The translations under genes and the position numbers were made by a program. 56,186 nt of DNA from contig DBQM01000026.1 of assembly GCA_002305725.1 (NCBI GenBank), positions 14,535-70,720 on the forward strand, written 5' to 3'. Positions 8,693 through 16,793 of the stretch are shown in pieces. Source of the stretch: Ruminococcus sp. UBA1394. GTDB lineage: Bacteria > Bacillota > Clostridia > Oscillospirales > Ruminococcaceae. Position 1 is the first letter of the stretch; the number at the start of each line of letters is the position of its first letter. The notes under the pieces are model-generated. The model ran no database searches and was not told where the DNA came from. It saw only the letters and a list, made by a program, of their open reading frames with translations.

Positions 8693-10198
8693 ATGGATAA
8701 ACGCAAAAATGAAAACAACGATAAAATCAGACAGATAAAACTGATAATGATATTTGGTTATGCTCTGATAGTGATTCTTGCTGCGATATTTAATGCATAC
8801 TTTACCATAAGAAAAAATGACATGGTACTCAAATCAAAGGTTAGCGACCTTACATATGCCCTTAATGTACAGATGAAGCTTAACATCAACACATATTTTT
8901 CAAAACTTGAATCCATCTCTACTCTGGTTTTCGGTACGGAAGAGGCAGTCAGCTACTATTCATCTGCCGAAAATGCCGATCAGTATGAGGCTCTTAACAC
9001 GGAAAAACTCATCTCGGACAAGCTTTATGACCTGTGCATAATGGAAAACTATGTTGATTTTTTCATAGTTTACAGCGATGACCATACTGTGGGAAAGGTA
9101 TCAAACGGGACAACTATGCTGTACGGCGATGATATTTACAACGAAATGGCGCAGACCGTTACAGGAAACCGTACCAGAGACGGCTGGTCAACAGGCTATA
9201 ACGATGATTTCAGACGGATATATTATGTAAAATGCGTAAATGACAACGCTTTGCTTGTGGTGTCTTTCTATACATCAGAACTGGAAAATGTATTCGTACG
9301 TCCCGATGATATGCGTGATACTACAGTAAGACTTGTTAATGAAGACCATTATATTATGTATTCCAGCGAAAAAGGGGAGACAGGCTCAAGACTTCCTGCA
9401 GAGCTTCTTGACAGGATAGATGGCAGTACAGCTGCGTCATTTATGGACGATGATTATCTGATTACTGTCAATACCTGTGCTGACAGCTGGTATGTTATCT
9501 GCTCTGCACCCACACAGATAATCCTTGCCGAGCGCAATATTGTTATCAGATATACAATTATTATCACAGCCATCACCTCTGTTATAGCACTGATTCTCGG
9601 CACGATTCTTTCAATTCATGTTACAAATCCTGTTAACCGAATTGTCACAAAACTCAACACCCAGGCCAACATTGACAGACTTACAGGAATTTACAACAAG
9701 CTTTCCTTTGAGGAAAACTCTGAATATATGCTTAAAAATGCAGGGGAAGGTGAGCGCCATGCCATTATTCTTCTTGATGTGGATAACTTCAAGGGAGTCA
9801 ATGACACTCTCGGACATGCTTACGGAGACAGAGTGCTTGCTGATATAGGCAACATTCTCCGTCTGACCTTCAATTCCTCCGACTGTCTCGGAAGAATAGG
9901 CGGAGATGAATTCTGCGTCCTGCTTAACATTCCTGCAAACAGACAGCAGGATTATATGACGCTCATTCATGAAAAATGCCGTGCTCTCTGCGACGCATTT
10001 CATAATAATTACACAGGCAGCAGCGGTGATTACAAAATATCCGCAAGTATCGGTGCTGCGGTATTCCCCGACGACGGAAAGAGCTTCTCCGAGCTTTACA
10101 GAAACGCCGACGCCGCTCTTTACTCCTCCAAGCATAAGGGTAAGGACACGTTTACCATTTACAGCGATGTAAGGGAGGAGAATGATGAAAATGTTTAA
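8693..10198 (+). CDS. membrane diguanylate cyclase with extracellular sensor (GGDEF)
   Basis: A 501-residue membrane protein that should make cyclic di-GMP from GTP. TM1 is near residues 15-36 and TM2 (IIITAITSVIALILGTIL) lies just before the catalytic domain. The ~240 residues between them form an extracytoplasmic sensor, probably Cache-like. The C-terminal GGDEF domain keeps the signature at residues 403-407 (RIGGDEF), with DVDNFKGVND upstream as the metal site. The inhibitory I-site RxxD is NSSD here, so product feedback is probably lost. The ATG at 8693 was chosen for its AGGAG and the promoter just upstream. The 3' end overlaps the solute-binding-protein gene, so the two are co-translated; the binding protein may supply ligand to the sensor. 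Confidence 0.9.
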   Translation: MDKRKNENNDKIRQIKLIMIFGYALIVILAAIFNAYFTIRKNDMVLKSKVSDLTYALNVQMKLNINTYFSKLESISTLVFGTEEAVSYYSSAENADQYEALNTEKLISDKLYDLCIMENYVDFFIVYSDDHTVGKVSNGTTMLYGDDIYNEMAQTVTGNRTRDGWSTGYNDDFRRIYYVKCVNDNALLVVSFYTSELENVFVRPDDMRDTTVRLVNEDHYIMYSSEKGETGSRLPAELLDRIDGSTAASFMDDDYLITVNTCADSWYVICSAPTQIILAERNIVIRYTIIITAITSVIALILGTILSIHVTNPVNRIVTKLNTQANIDRLTGIYNKLSFEENSEYMLKNAGEGERHAIILLDVDNFKGVNDTLGHAYGDRVLADIGNILRLTFNSSDCLGRIGGDEFCVLLNIPANRQQDYMTLIHEKCRALCDAFHNNYTGSSGDYKISASIGAAVFPDDGKSFSELYRNADAALYSSKHKGKDTFTIYSDVREENDENV

Positions 10199-11441
10199 GA
10201 AAAAGCTTGTATTTCTTTCGGCGGTTATGCTTATGTTCACTTCCTGTGCGTCTGAGCCGGTAGTCATCAACCAGGAGGAATATACCGAGATTTCCCTTTC
10301 ATGGTGGGGAAACGATACCCGTACTGAATATACTCTTGCAGCGGTAAAGGAGTTTGAACGGCTCCATCCTGATATCCGTGTTAAATGCAGCTATTCGGAA
10401 TGGTCGGGCTATCAGACAAGATACAATATTCAGATGATGTCAGATACGGAATCTGACGTCATGCTCATAAACTTTGCCTGGCTCGACAAATATTCCGCAG
10501 ACGGAAACGGCTATTACAATATATATGATCTGAGCGATACCCTTGACCTTTCTCAGTTCTCGGAAAATGAACTCAGCTTTGGAATCAGAAACGGAAAACT
10601 CAATGCTGTCCCTATTGCGCTGAACACTCAGACTGTATATTACAACAAAACTGTCTATGACAGCTGCGGCCTGGCGCTTCCTGAGACGTGGGACGATCTT
10701 TTCAATGCGGCAGAGGTGATGGGTGACGAAATATATCCCATTTCCATGCCATCAAAATCAGCGCTGTTCTTCATAACAGCATATGCCGAGCAGCAGAGCG
10801 GCAAGTCGTTCATGTCGGAGGACGGTCAGTTGGGTTTCGGTAAGGAAGAGCTTGGGATAATGCTTGATTTTTACGTCGAACTTATAAACGGCCACGTTAT
10901 GCCGCAGGTAGAATACTTCGATAAGAACGATATCAGAAATGTCACCTATGCAGGAGTTGTAGCGTGGCTAAGTGATGCGGAAAATTACATGGGTCCTGCC
11001 CGCGAGGACGGCAATGAGATAGTTGTAGGAAGTTATACAGGCTGTACTGACGGAGTTAAGGGCTGGTATACAAAACCTGCGACGCTTTATGCGGTGAGCG
11101 CCGAGACCGAACACCCCGAGGAATCAGCGCTTCTCCTCGATTTTCTCCTTAACAGTGACGAAATATCTGAGCTTCAGGGGATTGAAAAGGGAATTCCTCT
11201 GAGTCGTTCCTCCAGAGATTATCTTGAACAGCATGATATGCTCAAGGGTCTTCACTATGACGCATTTCAGCTGATGAGTGCAAATATTGATTCAATGGCA
11301 ATTATTCATCCTTTTATGGAGAACACCGATATGCTTGATGCATTTCAGGAGGCGTGCAACGCAGTACTTTACGGCAAGGCAGTCACCGGTGAAAAGGCAG
11401 CGGAGCTTTATGAGCAGTTTATTTCGATACTTAACGGTTAA
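10182..11441 (+). CDS. extracellular solute-binding lipoprotein (ABC family 1), orphan
   Basis: A lipoprotein of about 419 residues with a short signal peptide ending in the lipobox FTSC. The mature part has the fold signature of family 1 sugar-binding proteins: a WWGND strand near the N-terminus, AAVKEFERLHPDI, NTQTVYYNKTVYD and LPETWDDL. Three in-frame ATGs lie at 10182, 10185 and 10191; GGGAGGAG at 10173-10180 fits the second or third best. The start overlaps the end of the GGDEF gene by about 17 bases. No permease or ATPase gene lies nearby, so it probably serves sensing by the cyclase rather than transport. Its ligand is probably an oligosaccharide, by family only. Confidence 0.88.
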   Translation: MMKMFKKKLVFLSAVMLMFTSCASEPVVINQEEYTEISLSWWGNDTRTEYTLAAVKEFERLHPDIRVKCSYSEWSGYQTRYNIQMMSDTESDVMLINFAWLDKYSADGNGYYNIYDLSDTLDLSQFSENELSFGIRNGKLNAVPIALNTQTVYYNKTVYDSCGLALPETWDDLFNAAEVMGDEIYPISMPSKSALFFITAYAEQQSGKSFMSEDGQLGFGKEELGIMLDFYVELINGHVMPQVEYFDKNDIRNVTYAGVVAWLSDAENYMGPAREDGNEIVVGSYTGCTDGVKGWYTKPATLYAVSAETEHPEESALLLDFLLNSDEISELQGIEKGIPLSRSSRDYLEQHDMLKGLHYDAFQLMSANIDSMAIIHPFMENTDMLDAFQEACNAVLYGKAVTGEKAAELYEQFISILNG

Positions 11442-11674
11442 ATGCTGACCGCTTCAATCGGCGTAAGCCCGAAAAGCTTCTGCATCAGACTGATTACATC
11501 ACCGTGTCCGCCGCAGCCGAAGCAGTGAAAATTCCTGTCATACAGCTTGCAGGAGGGCGTTCTTTCGCTGTGAAACGGACAGCAAACCATGTTGCTTCGG
11601 TTCACTTCCAACCCGTAATGCCGTGCCGATGAGGGAACGTCCACAAGCTTCTTTACTTCTTCAAAAATTGTCAT
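11438..11674 (-). pseudogene. truncated CHC2 zinc-finger (DnaG-type primase N-terminus) gene
   Basis: This encodes 78 residues: an ATG at 11674 with AAAGGA upstream, then a complete primase-type zinc finger (CCPFHSERTPSC, then FHCFGCGGHGDVI). CHC2 fingers bind single-stranded DNA in primases and are common in conjugative elements and prophages. The frame stops at PIEAVSI, just after the finger, so no catalytic domain remains. Its stop overlaps the stop of the solute-binding-protein gene on the other strand, so the rest of the gene was probably lost by deletion. The small protein might still be made and bind DNA. Confidence 0.7.
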
Positions 11675-11851
11675 AATACTTCCTTTCACAAATAGGTGAA
11701 TTCGGGTGATTTTTTGCACTTTTTTATACAAATAAGAGGAAATGTATCTGAGATTATCCGGATGAATTAATCCTGGATGAAGGAGAACTGCGGAAAATTT
11801 ATTACGGATAAAAATTATCTTTCTGAACCGTCAATAAAGGAGGTTTTATAA

Positions 11852-12751
11852 TTGGTCTTTACTGTAACTTTTAATCCCGCAATTGATTATGTGATGCATA
11901 CTGATGAACTGCAGACGGGAAGCGTGAACCGTTCCCGGTCGGAAGAAATATATTTCGGCGGAAAAGGCATTAATGTTTCCATTGTTCTGAGTGAACTTGG
12001 GATAACATCAAAGGCGCTGGGTTTTGCAGCAGGCTTTACCGGAAAGGCAATAGAAGAAGGCGTTCGGAATATGGGTGTGGAAACAGATTTTGTTCACCTT
12101 GAAAGCGGTTTTTCCAGAATCAATGTAAAAATCAAATCGGATGACGAAACTGACCTCAACGGTCAGGGACCGATTATCAGCGACACGGCAATATCAGAAC
12201 TCTATGAGAAACTGGACAAGCTTAAGGAAGGTGATACTCTTGTTCTTGCAGGAAGTATTCCGGATACCCTGCCGTCCGACATTTATGAGAAAATTCTTGC
12301 ACGCCTTTCCGGAAAGAAGATAAAGACAGTTGTTGACGCAACAAAGGAACTGCTTTTGAACGTTCTGAAGTATAAGCCCTTTCTGATTAAGCCCAATAAT
12401 CATGAGCTTGGAGAAATGTTCGGCTTAACTCTGACGAGTGAAGAAGAGATTGTAAAATACGCCGGAAAGCTGAAAGAAATGGGGGCGGAAAATGTACTGG
12501 TTTCCATGGCAGGAGACGGTGCGGTCCTTCTGGATGAGCACGGCGCTGTGCACAGATGCGGAGTCTGCAGCGGAAAAGTGAAAAATTCCGTGGGTGCCGG
12601 AGATTCCATGGTTGCAGGATTTCTTGCAGGCTCTGCGGAGGGTGACTATGAATACGCTCTTAAGCTTGGTACTGCCGCAGGTGGTGCAACGGCATTTTCA
12701 GACGGTCTGGCAAAAAAAGAGGATATCTTCAGACTGCTGGAGCAGCTTTAA
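11852..12751 (+). CDS. fruK: 1-phosphofructokinase (PfkB family)
   Basis: A 299-residue cytoplasmic sugar-phosphate kinase that converts fructose 1-phosphate and ATP to fructose 1,6-bisphosphate. Family signs are TVTFNPAIDYV at the N-terminus, the GGKGINVS substrate loop, and the C-terminal VGAGDSMVAGF anion hole with the catalytic Asp. Length is normal. Translation appears to start at TTG (11852), placed 8 bases after a strong AAAGGAGG (11836-11843). No fructose phosphotransferase or fruR gene is adjacent, which is unusual for fruK. Tagatose-6-phosphate kinase (LacC) is a close alternative, but the N-terminal block fits 1-phosphofructokinase better. Confidence 0.85.
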   Translation: MVFTVTFNPAIDYVMHTDELQTGSVNRSRSEEIYFGGKGINVSIVLSELGITSKALGFAAGFTGKAIEEGVRNMGVETDFVHLESGFSRINVKIKSDDETDLNGQGPIISDTAISELYEKLDKLKEGDTLVLAGSIPDTLPSDIYEKILARLSGKKIKTVVDATKELLLNVLKYKPFLIKPNNHELGEMFGLTLTSEEEIVKYAGKLKEMGAENVLVSMAGDGAVLLDEHGAVHRCGVCSGKVKNSVGAGDSMVAGFLAGSAEGDYEYALKLGTAAGGATAFSDGLAKKEDIFRLLEQL

Positions 12752-12869
12752 GGTATCTGATAATAATTTATTTTAAGAAATGTGAAATTTACCGATTCTC
12801 AGATTTTGTGTCCTTTTTATGATTTTTTTAATCAAATATAGTTAAATGAATATAATATTCGTGCTTGTG

Positions 12870-12898
12870 TTGAAAAATCTTTCGCTTTATGCTATAAT
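12870..12898 (+). promoter_or_regulatory. promoter of the solute-binding-protein/chemotaxis-receptor operon
   Basis: TTGAAA (12870-12875) and TATAAT (12893-12898) with a 17-base spacer and a TGC extended -10. The ATG at 12931 follows AAAGGA at 12916-12921. Confidence 0.82.
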
Positions 12899-12930
12899 AT
12901 TGTTATAATGTCACGAAAGGAAACGAATTT

Positions 12931-14205
12931 ATGAAGAATAAATCATTCAGATATATTGGAATTATTTTGTCAATGCTTATATTGATGTCAGCCTGTTCTG
13001 AGAAAGAAACGACTGAGAAAAGCAGTTCAGAGGTGACAAGTGTTTCAGAAACTGATAACCAGAATCAGACTGTAGAATTAAAAGTATGGGCGGAAGAATA
13101 TGATTTTGACCTTATGAACATGATGATCGAAAGCTTTAAGCAGGAATATGCAGATGAGGCATCATTTGAAATTACAATTGAGGCAAATTCAGAAAGTGAA
13201 ACCAAAGATAACGTTTTAAGCGATGTTCACAATGCCGCAGATGTTTTTCTTATACCTGATGACCAGTTAAGCGTAATGGTTGCTTCGGGGGCTCTTGAAC
13301 CAATACCTGACGCTGAGGCGGTAAGCAGCAGGAATACTCCTGAATCATCTGAATCCGCAACAATTAACGGTAAAATGTACGCATACCCTGTTACTGCGGA
13401 TAACGGTTACTTTTTGTACTATAATAAGAAGTATTTCAGCGAAAAAGACGTGCAGACTCTTGACGGAATACTTGAAATTGCAAAGAAGAACAAGAAAAAA
13501 TTCTCTATGGAACTGACATCGGGCTGGTATATGTACGCATTTTTTGGAAATACCGGACTTGAAATGGGTCTGAATGACGACGGTGTAACAAATCACTGCA
13601 ACTGGAATTCCACAGAAGGTGAAATCAAGGGAACAGATATTGCCAAAGCAATGCTTGCAGTTACGAAAAATTCCGGTTTTGAATCGAGGGAAGACGGCCT
13701 GTTTGTCGAGGGTGTTGCTGATGGTTCGATTATTGCCGGAATAAGCGGCGTGTGGAATTCTGTGGACGTAAAAAAGTCCTGGGGTGATGATTACGGCGCC
13801 TGCAAGCTGCCTACCTACACCTGCAACGGAAAACAGATACAGATGGCGTCTTTTACAGGCTATAAAATGGCAGGCGTAAACTATTACAGCCAGAACAAGG
13901 ACTGGGCATATAAATTTGCTGACTGGATATCCAATGAGGAAAATCAGAAACTGAGATTTGTGGAAAGAAATCAGGGACCTTCCAATATAAATGCGGCTGC
14001 ATCTGACGAAGTGACCGAATCACCTGCAATAAAGGCTGTTATAGAACAGTCGGAATTTGGCGTACTTCAGAGAGTGGGCAATAAATTCTGGGACCCGTGC
14101 GCTGATTTCGGAGCAGTAATGGCTGCCGGAAATCCTGACAATATTGATTTGCAGGAGCTTATGGACAAGCTTGCAAATGGTATCTCGGCTGCTATAACTG
14201 AATGA
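12931..14205 (+). CDS. extracellular solute-binding lipoprotein (ABC family 1), paired with a chemoreceptor
   Basis: A 424-residue lipoprotein with a signal peptide ending in the lipobox MSAC, followed by a Ser/Thr/Glu-rich linker typical of surface lipoproteins. The mature part has family 1 substrate-binding features: ELKVWAEEYD, MIESFKQEYADE, a YAYPVTADNGYFLYYNKKYF hinge, and WAYKFADWISNEENQ near the C-terminus. Its own promoter lies upstream. The only gene downstream in the operon is a methyl-accepting chemotaxis protein 21 bases away, and no permease is present. This suggests it binds a sugar-like attractant for chemotaxis rather than import; that role is inferred from context. Confidence 0.88.
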   Translation: MKNKSFRYIGIILSMLILMSACSEKETTEKSSSEVTSVSETDNQNQTVELKVWAEEYDFDLMNMMIESFKQEYADEASFEITIEANSESETKDNVLSDVHNAADVFLIPDDQLSVMVASGALEPIPDAEAVSSRNTPESSESATINGKMYAYPVTADNGYFLYYNKKYFSEKDVQTLDGILEIAKKNKKKFSMELTSGWYMYAFFGNTGLEMGLNDDGVTNHCNWNSTEGEIKGTDIAKAMLAVTKNSGFESREDGLFVEGVADGSIIAGISGVWNSVDVKKSWGDDYGACKLPTYTCNGKQIQMASFTGYKMAGVNYYSQNKDWAYKFADWISNEENQKLRFVERNQGPSNINAAASDEVTESPAIKAVIEQSEFGVLQRVGNKFWDPCADFGAVMAAGNPDNIDLQELMDKLANGISAAITE

Positions 14206-14226
14206 TGATATCGGGGAGAGGTGTTT

Positions 14227-15948
14227 ATGAAGATAAAAGGCAGTATTAAAATTTCTATTCTTTTAATAGTACTTATTCTTGGGGGCGTCTCTGTATTTTC
14301 AAATGCAGTAGCAATAAAAAATATAAAAAATGTAAATACAAGTGCTGAAAAAATTACTGATGAATACATGGTGAGCATTTCGAAGCTTAATGATATCCGG
14401 ACTATAACTCAGGAAATACATAATATGTCACTTTCTCATATTGTTGCAACTGATTTTGACACAATGCTTGATATGGTAGAAAAAATCCGTGAAAGCGAAG
14501 ATTTGTTGAATTCAAAGCTTGAGGAATATAAACAGTATATGTCAGATTCAAAGGATTACGATTCGCTTAAAGAAAGTGTTGATAACCTTGAATACTATAT
14601 CCCGGACCTGCTTGCATACAGTGCGGCCGGAGACAATGAAAATGCGTATAGCTGTGCAAATAACCAGATTGCTATGTATGCCGATGAAATAAGCGATAAA
14701 ATATCCGTAATAACTGAAAACACCAGTCTTGAAACAGAACAGGCAAGAGCAAGTCTTTCTGAGGTTTACAATGATTCAGTAGTTATGAGCCGTACAATTA
14801 TTGCTATAAGTGCTGCCGCATTTGCCTTTGCTGTTGTTATTGTACTTTTCAGAGTTGCAAGACCGCTTTCTATTGCTACGAAGGGTATGAATGAAATTAT
14901 CAGAGACATTGACAACGGACAGGGTGATCTGACGAAGAGAATTAAAATAGTTTCGAATGATGAGATTGCGGCTCTGGGCATTGGAATAAACAAGTTCCTT
15001 GAAAAACTGCAGAATATTCTCAAGGTTATATCTGACAATGCTCAGAATATGGAGGCTGTAGTTTCTGATGTTATGGTAAGCGTTGACACATCAAATAAAA
15101 GTGTTGAGGACGTTTCCAATGTTACAAATGAGCTTTCAGCCACTATGAATACTATGTCAGAAAGTGCATCTGTTATCAATCAGAGTACATCTGATATGGA
15201 AGAAAAGGTAAATGCAATTGCCGACAGGACTAATACCATCAATGAATACAGCAAGGAAATGAAAGTCCATGCTGATGAAATAGAACTGTCAGCAAGAACA
15301 AACATGGAGAACACTACCAAAAAAGTCAACGATATGCTTACCATACTTAAAAAAGCTATCGAGGACAGCGAAAGCGTAAACGAGGTCAGCGCTCTCACTA
15401 ATGAAATTTTAAGCATTGCAAGATATACAAAACTTCTTTCGATAAATGCCTCCATTGAGGCGGCAAAAGCAGGGGAGGCTGGAAAAGGATTTTCAGTTGT
15501 TGCGTCTGAAATTGGTTCTCTTGCCAATTCAAGCCGTGAATGTGCTGACAAGATACAGCGTATAAATGAAATTGTTATCAATGCAGTTACTAATCTTTCG
15601 GAAAATTCCGGTGAACTGGTTGAATTTATGTCGGCATGTATTCTCCCGGAATTTGAAGCGTTTGTTAAATCCGGAGAAGAATACAGAAACAAGGCAACAT
15701 TTATTGAAAATTCCATGGATGAATTTAATGAACGAATTATTGAATTTCAGCATTCAATGATTCAGATATCCGAATCAATTGACAGTATTGCTAATTCAGT
15801 AAATGAAAGTGCCAAGGGCGTTAATATGGTAACTGAAAGAACCAATATTCTTGTTGACGATATGAACAGGATAACTGACAAAATGGACGTTAATAAAAAT
15901 ATTTCTTCGTCACTTAAGGCTGAAACAGATGTATTTGCTAAATTATAA
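14227..15948 (+). CDS. methyl-accepting chemotaxis protein
   Basis: A 573-residue membrane chemoreceptor. TM1 (ISILLIVLILGGVSVFSNAV) is at the N-terminus, a ~155-residue helical extracellular domain of four-helix-bundle type follows, then TM2 (TIIAISAAAFAFAVVIVLF) and a HAMP linker. The C-terminal coiled-coil signalling domain carries the hairpin signature INASIEAAKAGEAGKGFSVVA, which contacts CheA and CheW. The ATG at 14227 is preferred to a GTG six bases upstream because of GGGGAG at 14213-14218. It follows a solute-binding lipoprotein in the same operon, which could present ligand to the sensor. No other che genes are in the window. Confidence 0.93.
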   Translation: MKIKGSIKISILLIVLILGGVSVFSNAVAIKNIKNVNTSAEKITDEYMVSISKLNDIRTITQEIHNMSLSHIVATDFDTMLDMVEKIRESEDLLNSKLEEYKQYMSDSKDYDSLKESVDNLEYYIPDLLAYSAAGDNENAYSCANNQIAMYADEISDKISVITENTSLETEQARASLSEVYNDSVVMSRTIIAISAAAFAFAVVIVLFRVARPLSIATKGMNEIIRDIDNGQGDLTKRIKIVSNDEIAALGIGINKFLEKLQNILKVISDNAQNMEAVVSDVMVSVDTSNKSVEDVSNVTNELSATMNTMSESASVINQSTSDMEEKVNAIADRTNTINEYSKEMKVHADEIELSARTNMENTTKKVNDMLTILKKAIEDSESVNEVSALTNEILSIARYTKLLSINASIEAAKAGEAGKGFSVVASEIGSLANSSRECADKIQRINEIVINAVTNLSENSGELVEFMSACILPEFEAFVKSGEEYRNKATFIENSMDEFNERIIEFQHSMIQISESIDSIANSVNESAKGVNMVTERTNILVDDMNRITDKMDVNKNISSSLKAETDVFAKL

Positions 15949-16694
15949 CAGAAATAGCTTAAAAGCAGGCTATGAAATAAATAGCGGAAAGGATGAAAGA
16001 CTGATGTCGTTCTGGTTGTTGAAGTATAACAATCAAGCTTAACACGGTAAACCGGATAAGCCTTTGTTTCGCCGTTAAGAGTAAGTATTTTTTTGTAAGG
16101 TTTTCGGCTTTACAGTCGAACGAAGGCTTTCATCAAATAAATTAATTTTTATAACTCGTAATTTCTTCATAATAAGTATTGTATTCATCATAAACTTTAA
16201 TATTACAGATATCATTTTTGCCTTGATCCTACACTGTTGTTTTCCAAGGAACAATGGTGTGCTCATGCGAAACCTATATAATATCCAAAAAATCAAACTC
16301 TATACTTTAGTTTTGCGAACGAAAAAAGCGGTTTGGGACTGTCTTGGATTATTTAATTCTGTGTTTTAATATCATTTTCATATTTGTTGTGATTCAAATA
16401 TGCCGGACTAACGATATTTTTATAAACAACAATTTTTACATGCTGTCATACTATATAAATAGTGTGGCAGCATTATTTTTTTATTCTTTCAATCCTGCAG
16501 AAATGTTTTTTATCGGCATACAAATTAACAACAGGTTATATTTTTGCATATTTCCATCCCATCGTAACAGTTTATCAAAAAATTCAGTATATATCGTTTG
16601 TTTGTGAAATTGATGTAAAAGTTACTTTGCTGGATAATCTCGATTAAAAAAAGTCAGACATTTTACTCATTTTTCATTAAAAAAAGATAGCTGA
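15949..16694. other. gene-poor intergenic stretch
   Basis: About 750 very AT-rich bases hold only short frames with no ribosome binding sites or family likeness. The interrupted pairing CTTAACACGG (16038-16047) / CCGTTAAG (16072-16079), followed by a T-run, could be a weak terminator for the chemoreceptor operon. A much stronger hairpin lies further on and is listed separately. No riboswitch core was recognised. Confidence 0.5.
16440..16482 (+). terminator. strong intrinsic terminator with no gene directly upstream
   Basis: ATGCTGTCATACTAT (16440-16454) pairs with ATAGTGTGGCAGCAT (16459-16473) over 15 bp with two G-T pairs and a 4-base loop, followed by TA and seven T's. It lies about 490 bases after the chemoreceptor stop, so it may end a long 3' region or a small RNA. 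Confidence 0.75.
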
Positions 16695-16729
16695 GTTTAC
16701 AAACTGTATGATAAAATGTAACGGTAAAC
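16695..16729 (+). promoter_or_regulatory. phn operon promoter region with GTTTAC-N23-GTAAAC dyad
   Basis: An extended -10 TGATAAAAT (16709-16717) lies between the arms GTTTAC (16695-16700) and GTAAAC (16724-16729). No good -35 is present, which suits an activated promoter. The same arrangement occurs before the RCC1-dockerin gene. Direct control by phosphate or phosphonate is possible but not shown. Confidence 0.5.
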
Positions 16730-16793
16730 TTAATTCGATACTTTACAAAACGTTTTGAAGAGTATTGATTTAAAAGAGAAAAGGAGTTTTAAA

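Noticed and set aside
9611..10270. 219-residue open frame on the minus strand
   Set aside because: It lies opposite the GGDEF domain and the start of the binding-protein gene, which have clear family motifs; its own sequence has none.
15180..15716. 178-residue minus-strand frame
   Set aside because: It is a shadow of the chemoreceptor signalling domain, with Ser/Leu-rich low-information content and no ribosome binding site.
16075..16607. Short frames of 60-90 residues in the gap before phnD
   Set aside because: No ribosome binding sites, very AT-rich, hydrophobic by chance composition.
15949..16754. c-di-GMP or other riboswitch before phnD
   Set aside because: No conserved core for any riboswitch class could be seen.
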